Source: Allantophomopsis cytisporea (lineage: Eukaryota > Ascomycota > Leotiomycetes > Phacidiales > Phacidiaceae). From it: a stretch of DNA of 64,000 nt. The translations under genes and the position numbers were made by a program. Positions 45,901-56,194 of this stretch are shown here, piece after piece. Under the pieces are notes generated by a model that saw only the letters and a program-made list of their open reading frames with translations, did not search any database and had not been told where the DNA came from. The stretch spans positions 1,426,001-1,490,000 of the forward strand of contig CP103023.1 of assembly GCA_024752435.1 (NCBI GenBank), read 5' to 3'. How positions within the stretch are numbered: position 1 is the stretch's first letter; every line of letters starts with the position of its first letter.

Positions 45901-48442
45901 CAGCTGGGCGACGCATATACAACTGCGGACTCAGCCACCAATCATGAATATAGATGACATCCTTAGCCTGGTTGATTGCCCGAGACACATTCCACATATA
46001 ATCTCTGCCATCCACCAGCCATTGTGCATATACACCTGTTCGAACAGGAGCAAAGCTGCCGAATCTGTTCTTCTCGGCCCATTTTGATGTCTTCATCATG
46101 TGGTCGATTGACTCCTCAAACTGTCGCAATTGTCGCTCGTTCTTTGCTAACAGCTTGATCTTTCGCTCTGAATTCTGCAATTTAAGGCTGTGGTGCTTTG
46201 GGTGGGCCGCAGATGTCTTGGCTTGGAGTGCAAGGTCCTTGACAGATCCTCCGTCTGTGATCTTCCTGGTTTTTTCGATACGATGGAAGACAGAATCTAG
46301 CAGGAAAACATCATAGATATGCATATTCTCAGGGGAATCGACACACACAATGTAGCTGTGTCTTACAAGGAACCACTTTGGGCTATGGCGATCCATGACG
46401 TTCTTTGGCGTGAGAATCCTCCTAAAATCTATGCCCTTTGAAGATTGAATGAGCAAGAAACCTTCTTTGCCATGATAGCTACCTTCGGCAGCTAATCGAA
46501 CACCTAGAGCGGAGAGCTCAAGGAATCTACACAGGCGATTGCTGTCGGCTCTAAAAATCAACCATCTAATCATTTCCTGCAGATATTGCTCAAGACGTTT
46601 GCGCTGTCTTTCGTTGTATGCTCTTCTGGAATGACCGTGGGTTGGAACGACTGCACTCGAACCTGCCGCAGCAGAACTGGAGCCTGGTCGAAGAGTTGCG
46701 GCACTCGATTTTCTTTGCGCGACTGAGGGCCTTCGCTTTTTCTTTTTGCGATCCGTCTCGCTGTGAGTGCCCTCGCCTACTGTATCATCAACACGTATAA
46801 CATCCGCCTCATCCTCATCACTCTCTCCCAATCCGCGTACTCCTCTAAGGTAAGGGAATGCAGATTTGGGGAAGCGTGGCTGCTTTGGCCGGGAATCAGC
46901 ATCTCCTCTCAGAAGGTATTTATCGCTGTTGCCTTGCAACTTGTACCGGAGATGGAGGTTTCCGAAGTCCTTTAATGATCTGTGAATGGTCCATTTCATG
47001 CGATTCAGCCCACTACCGTATTCCAACTCAATGCGGAAGACAATATGTCTGTCACTATCCTTTCCGTCTTCCTTTGGTTCGTCAACGCTTCGACTATCTG
47101 TCACGCGTAACTTCAGTTGTTCGAGCAAGACAGGGATGCGCTTATTGCCGTGTTCATCTCGTTGAATCATACTAGCAAGCATAAGAGCAGCAGGTGCACC
47201 AGCCCGTAATTCTGCCATAAGCTCTGCCGATTTTAGGAAATCGACCTTGTGCTCTTCTCTCTTCTGGCCCAATAACTTGAGTCCATGTTTCAGGGCACGC
47301 CATTTTTGAGTAGCAAACGTATTCGTTCTATCGTTACCGGTAAGGAATGGTCTTTTGGAAGGTTGAGCTTCACCATCTGATCCGCCACCAAATCCAGTAA
47401 CTCTACGGAAAGCACTTGGTCGCCTTAAGTTTGGGGTTCTTTCTCCGTCTTGGAGAGCACCACCGAAGCTATCCCCCCGGGCACCGGATATCCAAGAGCT
47501 TCCTCTTCTCCACGCACTCTGTCCTTCAAGACGGTTACGACCTTCGCCTTCAGATAGTCCAGCACGCTGTTGATCGTCTGTTCCATCTGTAGCTCTTCGT
47601 CTAAGGAATAGCTGTGAACGGAAGCCGCCAAGTGTCGGTGAATTTGTTTGTGATCCTGAACGACCTTTGAATTTTGGTGTCGTTGGAGCTGTGGATGAGC
47701 CGTTTTCCTGTGGTCGCTTTGTACGTCGTTTACGCTTGGCTCTCTCTGTGAATTCTGTGCTTCCATCCTCATCGGCTGTTTCTTCTGCATCTGCATCTGC
47801 ATCGCTGCCCTCTTCTTCGAGTGTAAGTGGCAGTCGAGCACCAGAAGATCGATGCGCTGGTGATAATGTCGGAATCGCAGGAGCTCCCCCTTCGGACGGT
47901 ATTCCTTCATTGCTATTACTCCTGACATGTGTAGGTGTACCGGTTCCTGCCAAGGCTTTGAGCTTTGACATCAATGACTGCCCTTTGCGATCGCGAGCTG
48001 CTTCACCATCTTCCTGACCAAAAGAGTTGTGTCTTGATTGAGTGCCCTGTTCTGTTCCATCTTCTCTGACAAATTGTACACTTCTTCGAGGGGGCGGGGT
48101 TGCAGTTCCTGACATATGTGGAGCTCGATCTTGAACAGCGGTACTATTAGGGGGACCTGCTTTTAGAACGGATGGCAATTTAGGTGAAGTTGTGTTCGAC
48201 GTATAGCCATTCGATGGGGGACTATACAGTTCGTGAGGGATTCCATTGTTGATATAGTCGTGAGCTTCAGTGTGGGATTCACTCCCAGACCTTATGCTAT
48301 TGGGTTTATCGTGACTCAATTCGGTTCTGAGTGTAGATTGCTTGAGAGCAGGCGCAGCACCAGAAGTACCATTGATAGCTGGTGATGAGGACCTTGGTGT
48401 AGTTGTCATCGGGGATACCGATTCATCGTTTCGATTTGCCAT
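42992..48442 (-). CDS. SPO14: Phospholipase D1 (Spo14 type)
   Basis: Hydrolyses phosphatidylcholine to phosphatidic acid; acts in membrane traffic and signalling. Single large exon, 1816 aa; the frame is open to 48499 but the first ATG is at 48442 (MANRNDESVSPMTTT). The N-terminal 450 residues are disordered and Ser-rich. A PX domain with a long inserted loop lies at about 460-680 (TIHRSLKDFGNLHLRYKLQ). The PH-like part follows (WFLVRHSYIVCVDSPE). Two HKD motifs: HHEKICIVDHTLAFVGG (about 920) and HAKCIIVDDRIALIGSAN (about 1225). The catalytic core also has HDWWLSPQLYMRRP and VYMENQFFIS. The 400-residue C-terminus includes conserved PLD segments (DNFFEDTWRTIAENNTKIYR). It is convergent with COQ7. 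Confidence 0.96.
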   Translation of the reverse strand: MANRNDESVSPMTTTPRSSSPAINGTSGAAPALKQSTLRTELSHDKPNSIRSGSESHTEAHDYINNGIPHELYSPPSNGYTSNTTSPKLPSVLKAGPPNSTAVQDRAPHMSGTATPPPRRSVQFVREDGTEQGTQSRHNSFGQEDGEAARDRKGQSLMSKLKALAGTGTPTHVRSNSNEGIPSEGGAPAIPTLSPAHRSSGARLPLTLEEEGSDADADAEETADEDGSTEFTERAKRKRRTKRPQENGSSTAPTTPKFKGRSGSQTNSPTLGGFRSQLFLRRRATDGTDDQQRAGLSEGEGRNRLEGQSAWRRGSSWISGARGDSFGGALQDGERTPNLRRPSAFRRVTGFGGGSDGEAQPSKRPFLTGNDRTNTFATQKWRALKHGLKLLGQKREEHKVDFLKSAELMAELRAGAPAALMLASMIQRDEHGNKRIPVLLEQLKLRVTDSRSVDEPKEDGKDSDRHIVFRIELEYGSGLNRMKWTIHRSLKDFGNLHLRYKLQGNSDKYLLRGDADSRPKQPRFPKSAFPYLRGVRGLGESDEDEADVIRVDDTVGEGTHSETDRKKKKRRPSVAQRKSSAATLRPGSSSAAAGSSAVVPTHGHSRRAYNERQRKRLEQYLQEMIRWLIFRADSNRLCRFLELSALGVRLAAEGSYHGKEGFLLIQSSKGIDFRRILTPKNVMDRHSPKWFLVRHSYIVCVDSPENMHIYDVFLLDSVFHRIEKTRKITDGGSVKDLALQAKTSAAHPKHHSLKLQNSERKIKLLAKNERQLRQFEESIDHMMKTSKWAEKNRFGSFAPVRTGVYAQWLVDGRDYMWNVSRAINQAKDVIYIHDWWLSPQLYMRRPAAISQKWRLDRLLRKKAREGVKIFIIVYRNVEAAIPIDSEFTKFSLLDLHPNVFVQRSPNQFKKNQFFFAHHEKICIVDHTLAFVGGIDLCFGRWDTPQHSVVDDKPTGFEDDGQPKDADHCQLWPGKDYSNPRVQDFFALNEPYAEMYDRSKTPRMPWHDISMQVVGQPARDLTRHFVQRWNYVLRGRKPTRPTPFLLPPPDYNPADLEALGLKGTCEVQILRSASTWSLGVDKTEHSIMTAYCKMIEESEHFVYMENQFFISSCTTMGVKIVNKIGDAIVERAIRAAANNESWRCVILIPLMPGFQNTVDEQEGTSVRLIMQCQFRSICRGSDSIFGRLKEANLDPEDFVQFYSLRAWGKIGPNKALVTEQLYIHAKCIIVDDRIALIGSANINERSMLGARDSECAAVVRDTDMLWSTMDGEPYLVGRFAHTLRMRLMREHLGLDVDEIMEEERRVELDQEEEQYREMNRIYEDPADNELASDEERAERQKATQDDLLLRQEGLQSFNHDVDWEQGDNPNLKSNNHRVTTDKRVINNPKHAEALEGKGRAGTDHWETAHKVGQDRGRDTILVDGVREVLTTDIASEGKGALNHPQKRHPRASPPINPADAQDDDGSNGFAGIPPQPRLARMSTQDLGLPQLSQLPALPLIDDTDIGGPSVYMDAEGNPSTEQPFNPLLADIKPFPPVTKDCMRDPLNDNFFEDTWRTIAENNTKIYRRVFRCNPDSEVKSWHDYREFTAYAQRFAASMADNGKSQDAAAQEAVGQSGPPGASFGLPGTRGSGNAVSDIAEKIKHGGNSKEHPMGSVIDWADEADAENAARPDTKSGNEASGNGTLDEKASIKATGDDDIPQIKISKRAQTTAVTSDSEKAAMENGKRRTTFSAPSPEKSIPNPIGHNASTRRKRRNTTRGSRKGFSASDDVLSYQDAEQLLNMVQGHLVQFPYDWLVTEEHGGNWLYQVDQVAPLQI

Positions 48443-49622
48443 TTCGTATGTATGGCTTGGATGTGGTTGACAGTTGGGCGAATTGCGTCCCCCTTCCACA
48501 GTATCCAGAAGCGCAAAGGTCGAAGGTTGAAGGTCGACTCTACGAAAAGGTCAAATACACCAGACCACTCTTCAACTCCTATTTTAGATGTGATGACAAG
48601 CTTTCTGGGAGATGCACATCTCGATTCGATTAAACAGGAGGAGCTAGTGTCCGTGAAGGGTCGTCTCACATACAGGAGTTCGGGGACAGGTTTCAAATTG
48701 TGTCGATGTTCCGAGGTAGCGATCTACAAATAGAGTGAAGACAGTGGAAACCGCAAATGTTGGATGCGAATGGAATGTGAAGAAGTAAGCAATGCTCTCC
48801 GCGCTCTTTCGAATTGGACGATGAGCAACGGTAAAGTGTGGAGTAAAGATCGGATTTATTTTTCTGGAGCTTCGATTGTGTTTGGAAACAACCGGAATGG
48901 TGGTTCGTACTCCTTGGGCAATATGATAGTGTGTCTACCTCTCCTCATCCCGCACGTGTAATTTGCTTTGGCGATCATCAACGCTGTTTCACTGGGCACT
49001 GGGGTTCAATATGATGTCAATAGTCAGCTTGCTCGCTGTGCACTATGGATATATAGTAGGTAAATAACTCTCGTCTGTAGTAACAAGTGATTACCATGAT
49101 AAGCGTAGATATTCTGTAGTTGAATTGATGAGTCTAAAAAGGTTTATAATAGCAATGATCATTTGTTTGCATTGCTGTTCAATGTAATTATTCAGAGTAT
49201 GAATTAATAGAACTCACAGATTGCTAATGAGATTTTCTGCTTGTGTCGAAAACATGCCTCGGACATGAATACCATTTATAGACATAGGAGATGAGAGTTT
49301 CTGTCTTCAAATAGGGGACCTGAGACCTTCTCTAAGTAAGTATGGCTACGAACACATACATATACACATCAAGAGTACACATCCTGTGCATTTTGCTACT
49401 GAAATACGCTTCAGTTGAAGTCATGTACCTTATATTGTACATACTTTCTTACTTCAACGCTTTCGGATACTTGGGGAGATGCATGGGAGTACCGTTAGAC
49501 TAACCAAGGCGACGGGTTGGTTCTAGAATAATCGTGACGGGTTAATCAAGTACCCACAATGTTATCTTGATCTCCAGAACATAAATGATTGATAGCATAA
49601 TTAAGAAAATTGATATAGCATG

Positions 49623-49653
<31 letters not shown>

Positions 49654-50141
49654 AATATGCTGTATGATCAGGTTATTCAAGACTCTTTTGCTCGCCTTCA
49701 CTTCACCTATACATTCTGTGTACTTTGCGTGAAAGATAACCATCTGTCCCATACCTAAGCTAGCTCAGACTTCTAAGAGTTGATGATTACTCCGCAATAA
49801 CTGCCAGAACGCTACAGTATCTTGAAATAATATTTATACACGAATCATTATTCATATGAGATTTTCAGCAGACCTACACAATGAGTATTGATATTTTTAT
49901 CGTAATCAATAAATCTTCTTTGAGTCCGACTTTTGATGTTCTTTTGTTGTCGTCTGTGCACCGGCTAAGCGAGTCATGGGTGGTGCGTGCGCATTCTCAG
50001 TCAGCCAAGCCATTTTTGATAATTTGGAAATCTCCACATTAAAAGGTCAAATCTCTACGATTATAAAGCTTCACAGCATAATTTAAGAGAGTCGAAATTC
50101 AGGGAGACATGAGGGTCGAGGAGGATGGGGGGGGGGCGCCT
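48443..50141. other. Intergenic 1.7 kb with a poly(A) run
   Basis: PLD promoter followed by AT-rich DNA. A pure run of 29 A occurs at 49623-49651. No target-site duplication or retroelement was found next to it. No gene seen. Confidence 0.55.
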
Positions 50142-50540
50142 GGCAGTGAACTGCCTTATGTCCTACTATTGTTAGTAGGGAGTCAAAGAGCCGGAAGGGA
50201 TTCGCATACCAGCCATACCGCAATTGCGTCAGGCCTCGGGAGCCAGACACTCCCGAGCCAGATGGCCCTCTTGGCCGCACTGGTAGCATCTTCTGCTGTA
50301 GGCGCTCATGATGATGGTGGTGGTGGTGATGATGTTGATGCTGATTCTGATGCTGATGCCGATGCTGATGCTGACGCTGATGCTGATGCTGATGCTGATG
50401 CTGATGCTGATGCTGATGCTGATGCTGATGCTGATGCTGATGCTGATGCTATAAATACGACTGGAAGGAAAAAGAGGGAAAGAAAAGAAGGAGAAAAAGA
50501 GAAGCGTGGGAAAGAGATGTAGACGCGTCGTCGACAGCAT
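50142..50540 (-). pseudogene. CCHC zinc-knuckle locus, copy 1
   Basis: The minus strand encodes [18 protein letters not shown], then REC and LAPEA, then stop (50229-50309), an exact CX2CX4HX4C zinc knuckle as in Gis2/Byr3-like nucleic-acid binding proteins. Upstream in frame lies a (GATGCT)n repeat reading as Ile-Ser repeats. After the stop, the sequence reads [12 protein letters not shown], like a second knuckle that has lost residues (NCGxxGH..EC). The 3' part carries palindromes at 50142-50155 and 50162-50179 and a hairpin at 50235-50257. The conserved segment is 32 of 35 bases identical to 62283-62317. Probably a decayed or fragmentary gene; a functional small gene is possible. Confidence 0.4.
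50335..50450. repeat. (GATGCT)n hexanucleotide repeat
   Basis: About 19 units of CTGATG with a few variants near 50340-50375. Reads Asp-Ala on plus and Ile-Ser on minus. Confidence 0.9.
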
Positions 50541-50916
50541 GTGACAGACCTCACCATGCCCTACACACGACTGAGCGACCCGCCGACATCATGTCACGAG
50601 GATTCATTTTTGCACGTCACTCTTAATACTCGAGAACTACACAAGGCAAAATTAGCCCACAATTGAGCGGGAAAAACTCATTCCATGACCTCTAACAAGG
50701 TAAAAAGCTACTCCTAACTACCCAACCCAAATGCAAACATAAGTTCGAAAGGAAACTGAACAAGCTAACAAGCTCCAACTCATCAACTCATCAAGGGAAT
50801 CATCTCATCAGCCATGAAAAAAACGAAAAAAAATGAAGGGAAAAAAAAAACACATACAACACACCGTCCAGACCGTCTGCACATACAATAACATAAAGGG
50901 ACACACTTCCCTAATT
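50541..50916. other. Intergenic, chitin synthase 3' flank
   Basis: 376 bp, A-rich towards 50820-50860. No gene seen. Confidence 0.5.
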
Positions 50917-53900
50917 TTAGACACCTCTAAACATTCTGACAGTCAAGAACCACATAGCACCGACGAATCTGAAGGCACTCAAACCAGCAACAGACCAAAG
51001 AACAACGCTCATATAGATAGTGCTCTTGGTGGTATCATCTGTTTTACTGTTCAATCTCTCCAGACCAGCAGTACTGAGGACCACAGCAGCAAGACCCAAG
51101 TTGCAGAACATCCAAACGAGAACAACAGCGGATCTGAATCCCTTGTAATAATCTTCTTGGTGTTCAGAGGGGGACATCTCACGCTTCTCGGGGGGTGCTT
51201 TGGACTCGAACAACTTGATCTCGTTCATGTACTGGGTGTTCAAATCCGCATCGTCGGTAGGAATATTGACATCAACCTTTCCACCAGGCTTGAGAGTTGC
51301 AGATGGCAGTTTCTCAGCTTTGTCGTCACCCTTGGTTCCCCATGTAATATCGTGAGTATTGCAGAAGGCGTAGACATTGAGAATGTTGGTATAGGTTGGA
51401 GTCAAAAGCAGATATTGGAAGAAGGACGTGAACATGTGCCACGGATCGAAGAAGAGGAAGGAAATTAGGAACCACAGGATGTATGTTGACATCAGGGAGA
51501 CGATAATCGTAAAAAACAATGTGTTCTTGAAGAGATCCGAGACGCTGAACCCATTATCCTTGATTTCTGACTGCACCGATTTGACCGTAATGAAGACCGA
51601 GGCAAACATAAGATAGCTGTTTTCATTAGTTAAGAGTCTTCCAGAGAGGCGATACACTTACAGCATAATCATAACCCAGAAGTACACCATAGACATGTAG
51701 AACTTGTTGGATCCTTGTGGTCGATTACCCAAAGCCAGAACGAAACATGTCAGAAGAGTTGCGAGATATAACCATTCGAAAACAACTCCGAGGACGTCAC
51801 CGACCGTGCCCAGCAAGTCATCATCACCGAGAGCTTTTGTGAGAATACTGAAAACCAAGAAGAAGTTACCGAGAGCGAACCAAGCGAAGATCATGTTGAT
51901 GGTCTGATAAATAAATTCGATCAGGAACATCAATTTGCGAATGAAGCTGTGATCACTGCGGAAAAGTTGATAGAAATGCGCTAGGGCATAGACTGCTGCG
52001 AAGAAGGAACCATTAAGCCATCTTCTACGTTGCAAGATCAACTCAGCCATGGTGTCTGGTACATCAGTTTCTCCAGTTGCGGATTTGACGTATTGCAAGA
52101 TCCAATGGCAATTTCTCTTGGAGACTAATTCGAAACACAAGATACGATCCTCAGCCAAGTACATATTGGCAGTGAAAATACCGGCATTAGCACCGTGCAT
52201 TTTCTCTCCAGCAAAGTATTTCTCCAATGGTCCTTGTCCAGTCTTATCGTTTTGAAGTGCAATAAATCTGTATGCTGAGAAAGCACCAGGCAGTACACTT
52301 ATGAATCCAAATGCGGATTCGAGGGGTTTGTCGAGAATGTTGCTCATCTTGTACTCGAAATTTTGAGTTGCAACAAGTGGGTTAAGTAAGTTCTTTCCAC
52401 CAGGACCCAACATAGCCTTGATTTCACCACAAGCACCAGCACACATTGGCTCGAGATCGAAGGCTTTCCAGAGCTGGTAAATAGAGTCCTTTCCTGGCTT
52501 CGTACCGGCATCAAGAAGGACGCAAATGTTGGGGTCCAAAATCCGACCGAAAGCCGAGAAAAACCATCTGTGAGAGTTGATCTTCTTCTGGTTCTTTTCC
52601 TTGAGGCAGAAGAGGATTTGAACTGGTTGTTTTCTTGGAGTGAGAATCACCACATCCTTCTTCACGGAAATTCCCACCTGAGTCGTATACTCGTAGATGT
52701 GCGCAGTGACGTCCTTGCCATTGACTTGCTGCTTAGCAATGCCATCCTGATAAACACCCATACCAGCCAAGACAGCTCGAGTTCTTGGGTTGATTTTGGC
52801 ACGTCCATCGCTGACCACACAAACCACAATCTTCTTCCAAGCATCCTGACCCCAGGTCTTGCTATCCTTCCTGTTGCACATATATTCGATATTCTTGAAG
52901 ACACCGCTCATTGTTCGTGCAAAAAGGACGTCATCTTCATTGTACATGGTAACAACAATGAAAAGCTCAGTATGTCTCGGCTTTGCGAACAGCTTCTGGC
53001 GCAAAGTGAAGCGCTCTTCGAAGAAATCATTAGGGTCGCAAGTTGCTGCGGAGTATCTCATATGCGTGAACTCGTCTCTCTCTGGCGCTTGTGCATGGGG
53101 AACTTGGTTGAGAAGCTTGGGTGGAATTGGACAATCAAGGACGAGATTGCCATTGAACAACTGGACCTCCTTAACAGTCTTCCATCTTCGTATCGGTGCT
53201 GGGCTGGGCGTAGGCTGAGGGGCAATGCCAGCATAACCCGGGCCATCAGTTGGATCTGGACCATAAGCACTATCGGGTGCTAGAATAGGACGACGATCAT
53301 CTCCAGTGAAATATTCTCCATGTTCCCCTTCTGGGGTATATCCCTCGCTAGGACTTGGCTGATACGGCTGGTTGTAATAAGCATCGTGGTGGGCATTAGG
53401 GTCTAAAGCATAGTCTTGCTGGTAATTGCGGTTTGGATCGATTGGGTTGTATTCGTCATATCGCTCATTATGACCATATGAGTTGTTAATGTTTGTGACA
53501 GAGTACTACAGATATATCATCAGTATGTTTGTGAAATAGATGTTCTATGATGCCCTACTGTTGGCTGTGCCTGCAGTACATCACTCGGATGGTTTCCCAT
53601 TGGCATCTCCATATGTTGTTGGTATGGCTGATCTTCCAATTGATAGCCATGGTTCAGAGGGTGACCCGGCGAAGGCGTCCGGTGATCCATGTTGTATGAG
53701 TTCCCGTATTCCTCCTCGTGGGGTAGCCCAACGTCGCCTATTATTATTAAAATGTTAGATGTTGTTTACGCAAATATGATCTTGATGCGCGCGGTGTGCG
53801 TATCTATTGAGAATGACAACCAGCGATGTTGATGAATGTGAACCGAGTGTGAATCGAATGTGAACCAAGTTGATACGCTGCAAAGGTTGAAGGTTGTAAA

Positions 53901-54097
53901 GCTTTTGAGAACCTCGAGCTCACTAATCCTTCAAGTCCTGCTTGAAAGCAAAATATGCACCAATTCTGGTGGATGGAGTTTAGAATGTGCTATGCCTTCA
54001 CACTCTGAAGCGCGCTTGACAGACTTCGAGAACCACACGACAGAACGACGGAGTAGGTATGAAATCGAGGGAACATACCTAATCGATTATAAGACAT
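50917..54097 (-). CDS. Class III chitin synthase
   Basis: Plasma-membrane processive glycosyltransferase (GT2) making chitin at hyphal tips. Four exons: 54079-54097 (19 nt, MSYNRLG), 53559-53737, 51662-53505, 50917-51616; introns 341, 53 and 45 nt; 913 aa. The tiny first exon is inferred from an exact in-frame join ([15 protein letters not shown]). The N-terminus is Tyr/Asn/Pro-rich as in class III enzymes, followed by [20 protein letters not shown] and [20 protein letters not shown]. Catalytic motifs: [35 protein letters not shown] and [11 protein letters not shown] (about 555). At least six C-terminal membrane segments follow, starting [20 protein letters not shown]. The Slt2 pathway commonly controls wall synthesis; a link to the Slt2-type gene in this window is only inference. 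Confidence 0.95.
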
Positions 54098-56026
54098 GGT
54101 TTCCGGTCTTCACGTATCACCTTTTGTGGGGGTTTTGTGCGTCTGTATCTGACTTTCTGTCCGGTGATGAGAGTAGGATCTACACCTATTTCCTCCCTTC
54201 GCTGCCCCTTACTACTAACTATTCGAGGAGTTGGAGGTTTATCGGCGTTTTCGATAGGTCGGGTGTGTGTGAAATGTAGATAGAGAGGAAGGTGAGTGGT
54301 TTCAAGTTGAAGTAGGATAGCTAGGTAGGAAATTCAAGGTGAGGTAGGGATGCGAGCGAGGTTTGTTGTTTACAGGGTGCACAACAACAATAATATGGAG
54401 CTAAAGGGTTTCATATGATCAGATAGACGACCCCCCCTGATGGTACAAATGACGCACCTTGGTATGAATGATGACTGAAGGTTGGGAGGAAAGTGAGTGA
54501 GAAGGAGAGAGATATAAAGATCCTGGCGACAGACCAAACGACAAATAAGATTAAAATTGATGTTGTTGCTGCTGCTGTTGTTGTTGTTGTAAAGTTGATA
54601 ATTAATTTGATGAGTTGTTGTTACTGTGGATGATAGATATGCGCTTCTAGTGGTGGTGCACGTACTTTTCGGACGGCGCTCAGACACAGACAAAATCCAA
54701 GGTATTGTCTATATGATATAGCAAAGGACTTAGAAGTGAGGAGTGAATGTTATTTCTTTTATTATCATCATGACCATCGTCTACATCATAGTGGGCGAAG
54801 CAATATCAGACTTCTGTTGGCCATGAGAATCATAGATGCCCATAGCGCTGGATACAAATGCTACTTGACGAGTAGAACAAGATTCTCCCTTCACTCGATC
54901 TAGTCATCAAGCAAGCACCACAAACACAAAGTTCCTGCATTTCATTCAGCTTCACCATGCTAGGGCAGTATATTAGTTGTAAAAGTGGAGGAGACAGCAA
55001 GCTTAGTAGCTTTGTAGAGGCCGCTTAACGCTGATCTAGCCATGAAAGTCCACTAACGTGGACGATATCCTCAGCATATTCGTTCCCAAAGTCCGAACGG
55101 TGGGGCCGTAAATAGACATTGATAGACCGCCAGTTGCGAATCACCGTGGCAAGGTCAGCGTCAATTGTAAAGCCCCGGGCGGATTGTGGAGGGTCGCTCA
55201 GCACAGCCGCAGCAAAGTAGGATTGCGCCACAATCAGTCAACGAAAAGAATTGGATATGTACTGCCTTGATACCCTACCGACCTCAAGTACCTAGGTGTA
55301 TTCAGCATTCGGGGGAACAATCATAGCCTTGATACCTACCTTATGTATGCTTTAGGGAAACTGTTCACTGTACTACTTAAGTGGAATTGGAATTTTTCAA
55401 TATTTCAATTGCACTACCAAAATATATGGCGGCCTTGGTTCTAAGGCCGCAGTAGACCCAGCCGACAAATCATTGATTGGGTCAGTGAAGTGTAGTGTCA
55501 ATGATTAGGTACCATACAGAATATCAACGTTCTCGAAAACGGGATCAATGCGTAGTTTTGTTACTTATATATTTTGACTTTACACTCATTAGATAGCTTA
55601 GCTAATTATTTCAATTCGTTCTCTTATCTATTCTACTGTAATATTGAATCTCTGTCGGTATGGCGGTATGTGAATAATTACTATTAATCTGCGCGGCCAA
55701 TGACCAGGCTCAGCTTGAATCAACTTACTGGTTCGCATAAATGAGATCAGGTGGTAGAGTAAAGTAGGAAGGATATCAGCATTGGTCAAATGAGCGGAGA
55801 GACGCGGAGTTGTGGACCTTTTTTTTTTTTTTCGCTTGAAGGTGGGCGTACCACCCAGATTATCAAAGGAAGAGAAACAATAACTTGTTCATATTACAAC
55901 AGTGATCAGTTCCAAAAATCACAAAAAAAATACTACGCAATTACACGTTACATGTAAACATATTTTGTACCCAAACTTATTGATAAAGTCCAAAAGTGCT
56001 AAAGTAAAATAATAAAAAGCGAAAGG
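54098..56026. other. AT-rich gene-poor region, 1.9 kb
   Basis: Next to the chitin synthase promoter there are trinucleotide runs (TTGTTGCTGCTG, 54555-54590). Further on the DNA becomes AT-rich with a T12 run at 55820-55831. One open stretch at 55025-55240 on minus (listed separately) looks like a gene remnant. Confidence 0.5.
55025..55240 (-). pseudogene. Possible gene fragment, about 70 codons
   Basis: Open frame without an ATG, bounded upstream by TGA. It reads AQSYFAAAVLSDPPQSARG, then FTIDADLATVIRNWRSINVY and LRPHRSDFGNEYAEDIVHV. Composition is coding-like and differs from the AT-rich surroundings. Not recognised. It may be one exon of a lost gene. Confidence 0.25.
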
Positions 56027-56033
56027 AAAAAAA
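56027..56033 (-). terminator. RNA polymerase III T7 terminator
   Basis: Seven T on the minus strand, starting 4 nt after the tRNA discriminator base. Confidence 0.85.
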
Positions 56034-56036
56034 TAT

Positions 56037-56194
56037 TGCACGCGATGAGGTTTGAACTCATGCTCCGTTTCCAGAAATAGTGTTTTAGTAACGCAAGCGC
56101 TATACTCTTAAAACTACCGCCTTACTTTATTCGGGTTAGCGTATATCAATCAGGTTGACTGCGGATTTACTCACGACCACTCGGCCACACGTGC
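56037..56194 (-). tRNA. tRNA-Leu(UAA) with normal intron and D-loop insert
   Basis: Acceptor stem GCACGTG/CGCGTGC pairs fully (one G-U), discriminator A. A-box TGGCCGAGTGG and B-box AGTTCAAACCT are intact. Anticodon stem GTAGT/ACTAT, loop TTTAAGC, anticodon TAA at 56108-56110. The long variable arm (TCTG-GAAA-CGGA) marks a type II tRNA; with this anticodon it is Leu. T-stem ATGAG/CTCAT. A 24-nt intron (56083-56106) follows position 37, as in normal nuclear tRNA genes, and contains TTA that can pair with the anticodon. A second 50-nt insert (56125-56174) interrupts the D-loop after GGTC: it starts GTGAGT, has GCTAAC near its end and closes AAAG. Removing both gives 84 nt and restores GGCCGAGTGGTC-TAAGGCG. 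Confidence 0.9.

Noticed and set aside
49623..49651. Poly(A) run as a retroposon tail
   Set aside because: No flanking target-site duplication or coding body was found next to it.
54370..54693. Asn/Ser-rich minus-strand frame upstream of chitin synthase
   Set aside because: Driven by a GTTGTT/CTGCTG repeat; more likely leader or promoter DNA.
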